A stretch of DNA of 6,056 nucleotides from CBDVBZ01 sp965372355. GTDB lineage: Bacteria > Krumholzibacteriota > Krumholzibacteriia > WVZY01. Positions 5,913 to 6,056 of the stretch are shown one piece after another. A program made the translations under genes and the position numbers. Position 1 is the first letter of the stretch. The number at the start of each line of letters is the position of its first letter. The stretch is from contig CBDVBZ010000175.1 of assembly GCA_965372355.1 (NCBI GenBank), forward strand, positions 1 to 6,056. Reading direction: 5' to 3'. Under the pieces are notes generated by a model. It did no database searches. It saw nothing but the letters and a program-made list of their open reading frames with translations, and was not told where the DNA came from.

Positions 5913-6056
5913 ATGCACAAGATAGCTGCAGTGTTTCTGGGGTTGTTGTTTGTTGCCGGTAGCCTGCAGGGAAGGGGAGACCCGCCGATCGACATCGGGG
6001 ATATCGTCGTAACCCCGGACGTTGTCTATGCCAGAAAATGCGGAATGGCCCTGACG
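5913..6056 (+). CDS. N-terminus of an exported protein, probably a TonB-dependent outer-membrane receptor (cut by window end)
   Basis: An open frame of 48 codons runs from ATG at 5913 to the window edge. It is preceded by AGGAG 6 nt upstream, a strong ribosome binding site. The first residues (MHKIAAVFLGLLFVAGSLQG) form a textbook Sec signal peptide with a short basic start, a hydrophobic core and small residues before the probable cut. The mature start then reads DIGDIVVTPDVVYARKCG. An IVVTP/IVVTA stretch soon after the signal peptide is characteristic of the plug domain of TonB-dependent receptors, which import siderophores, cobalamin or similar ligands. The fragment stops before any plug or barrel signature that could confirm this, so an unrelated exported protein remains possible. 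It is divergent from the radical SAM operon. The coding call is solid; the receptor call is tentative. Confidence 0.6.
   Translation, partial: MHKIAAVFLGLLFVAGSLQGRGDPPIDIGDIVVTPDVVYARKCGMALT

Noticed and set aside
1..6056. CRISPR arrays, tRNA or rRNA genes, insertion sequences, attachment sites
   Set aside because: No regularly spaced direct repeats, tRNA arms, rRNA segments, transposase motifs or flanking terminal repeats were seen.

Overview
The window looks like chromosome of a Gram-negative (diderm) bacterium, roughly mid-50s % G+C by eye. Outer-membrane beta-barrel genes lie at both ends, and Tat and Sec signal peptides are present. No phylogenetic marker is present, so I do not name a lineage.

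Layout: (1) 1-569, plus strand: C-terminal part of an outer-membrane beta-barrel protein, cut by the left edge. (2) 603-5613, minus strand: a compact three-gene operon, read right to left. First is a Tat-signal radical SAM enzyme of the AmmeMemoRadiSam system (amrS-like). Next, overlapping it by 59 bp, is a fusion of the system's protein B (Memo/DUF52) and protein A (AMMECR1) behind a Sec-type signal peptide. Then, 18 nt past that stop codon, comes a 14-helix membrane protein carrying a spermidine-synthase-like (SpeE-like) domain. (3) 5614-5912: a 299 bp divergent intergenic region with a dense cluster of perfect inverted repeats and a good ribosome binding site for the plus-strand gene. (4) 5913-6056, plus strand: the first 48 codons of an exported protein that resembles the start of a TonB-dependent receptor, cut by the right edge.

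The AmmeMemoRadiSam trio is a known conserved set of unknown function. What stands out is that every catalytic domain here appears to be sent across the inner membrane. The radical SAM enzyme has a clear SRRDFLK twin-arginine signal. Memo-AMMECR1 has its own signal peptide. The positive-inside rule places the SpeE-like domain on the outer face. The radical SAM enzyme also has an N-terminal insertion with a CxxCH motif, a possible c-type heme or electron-entry site. The SpeE-like domain keeps its nucleotide-binding fold motifs but lacks the first Asp of the aminopropyltransferase DxxDP motif. Together this suggests an envelope-located, SAM-linked redox or modification pathway between two outer-membrane protein genes. 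Its substrate cannot be read from the sequence.
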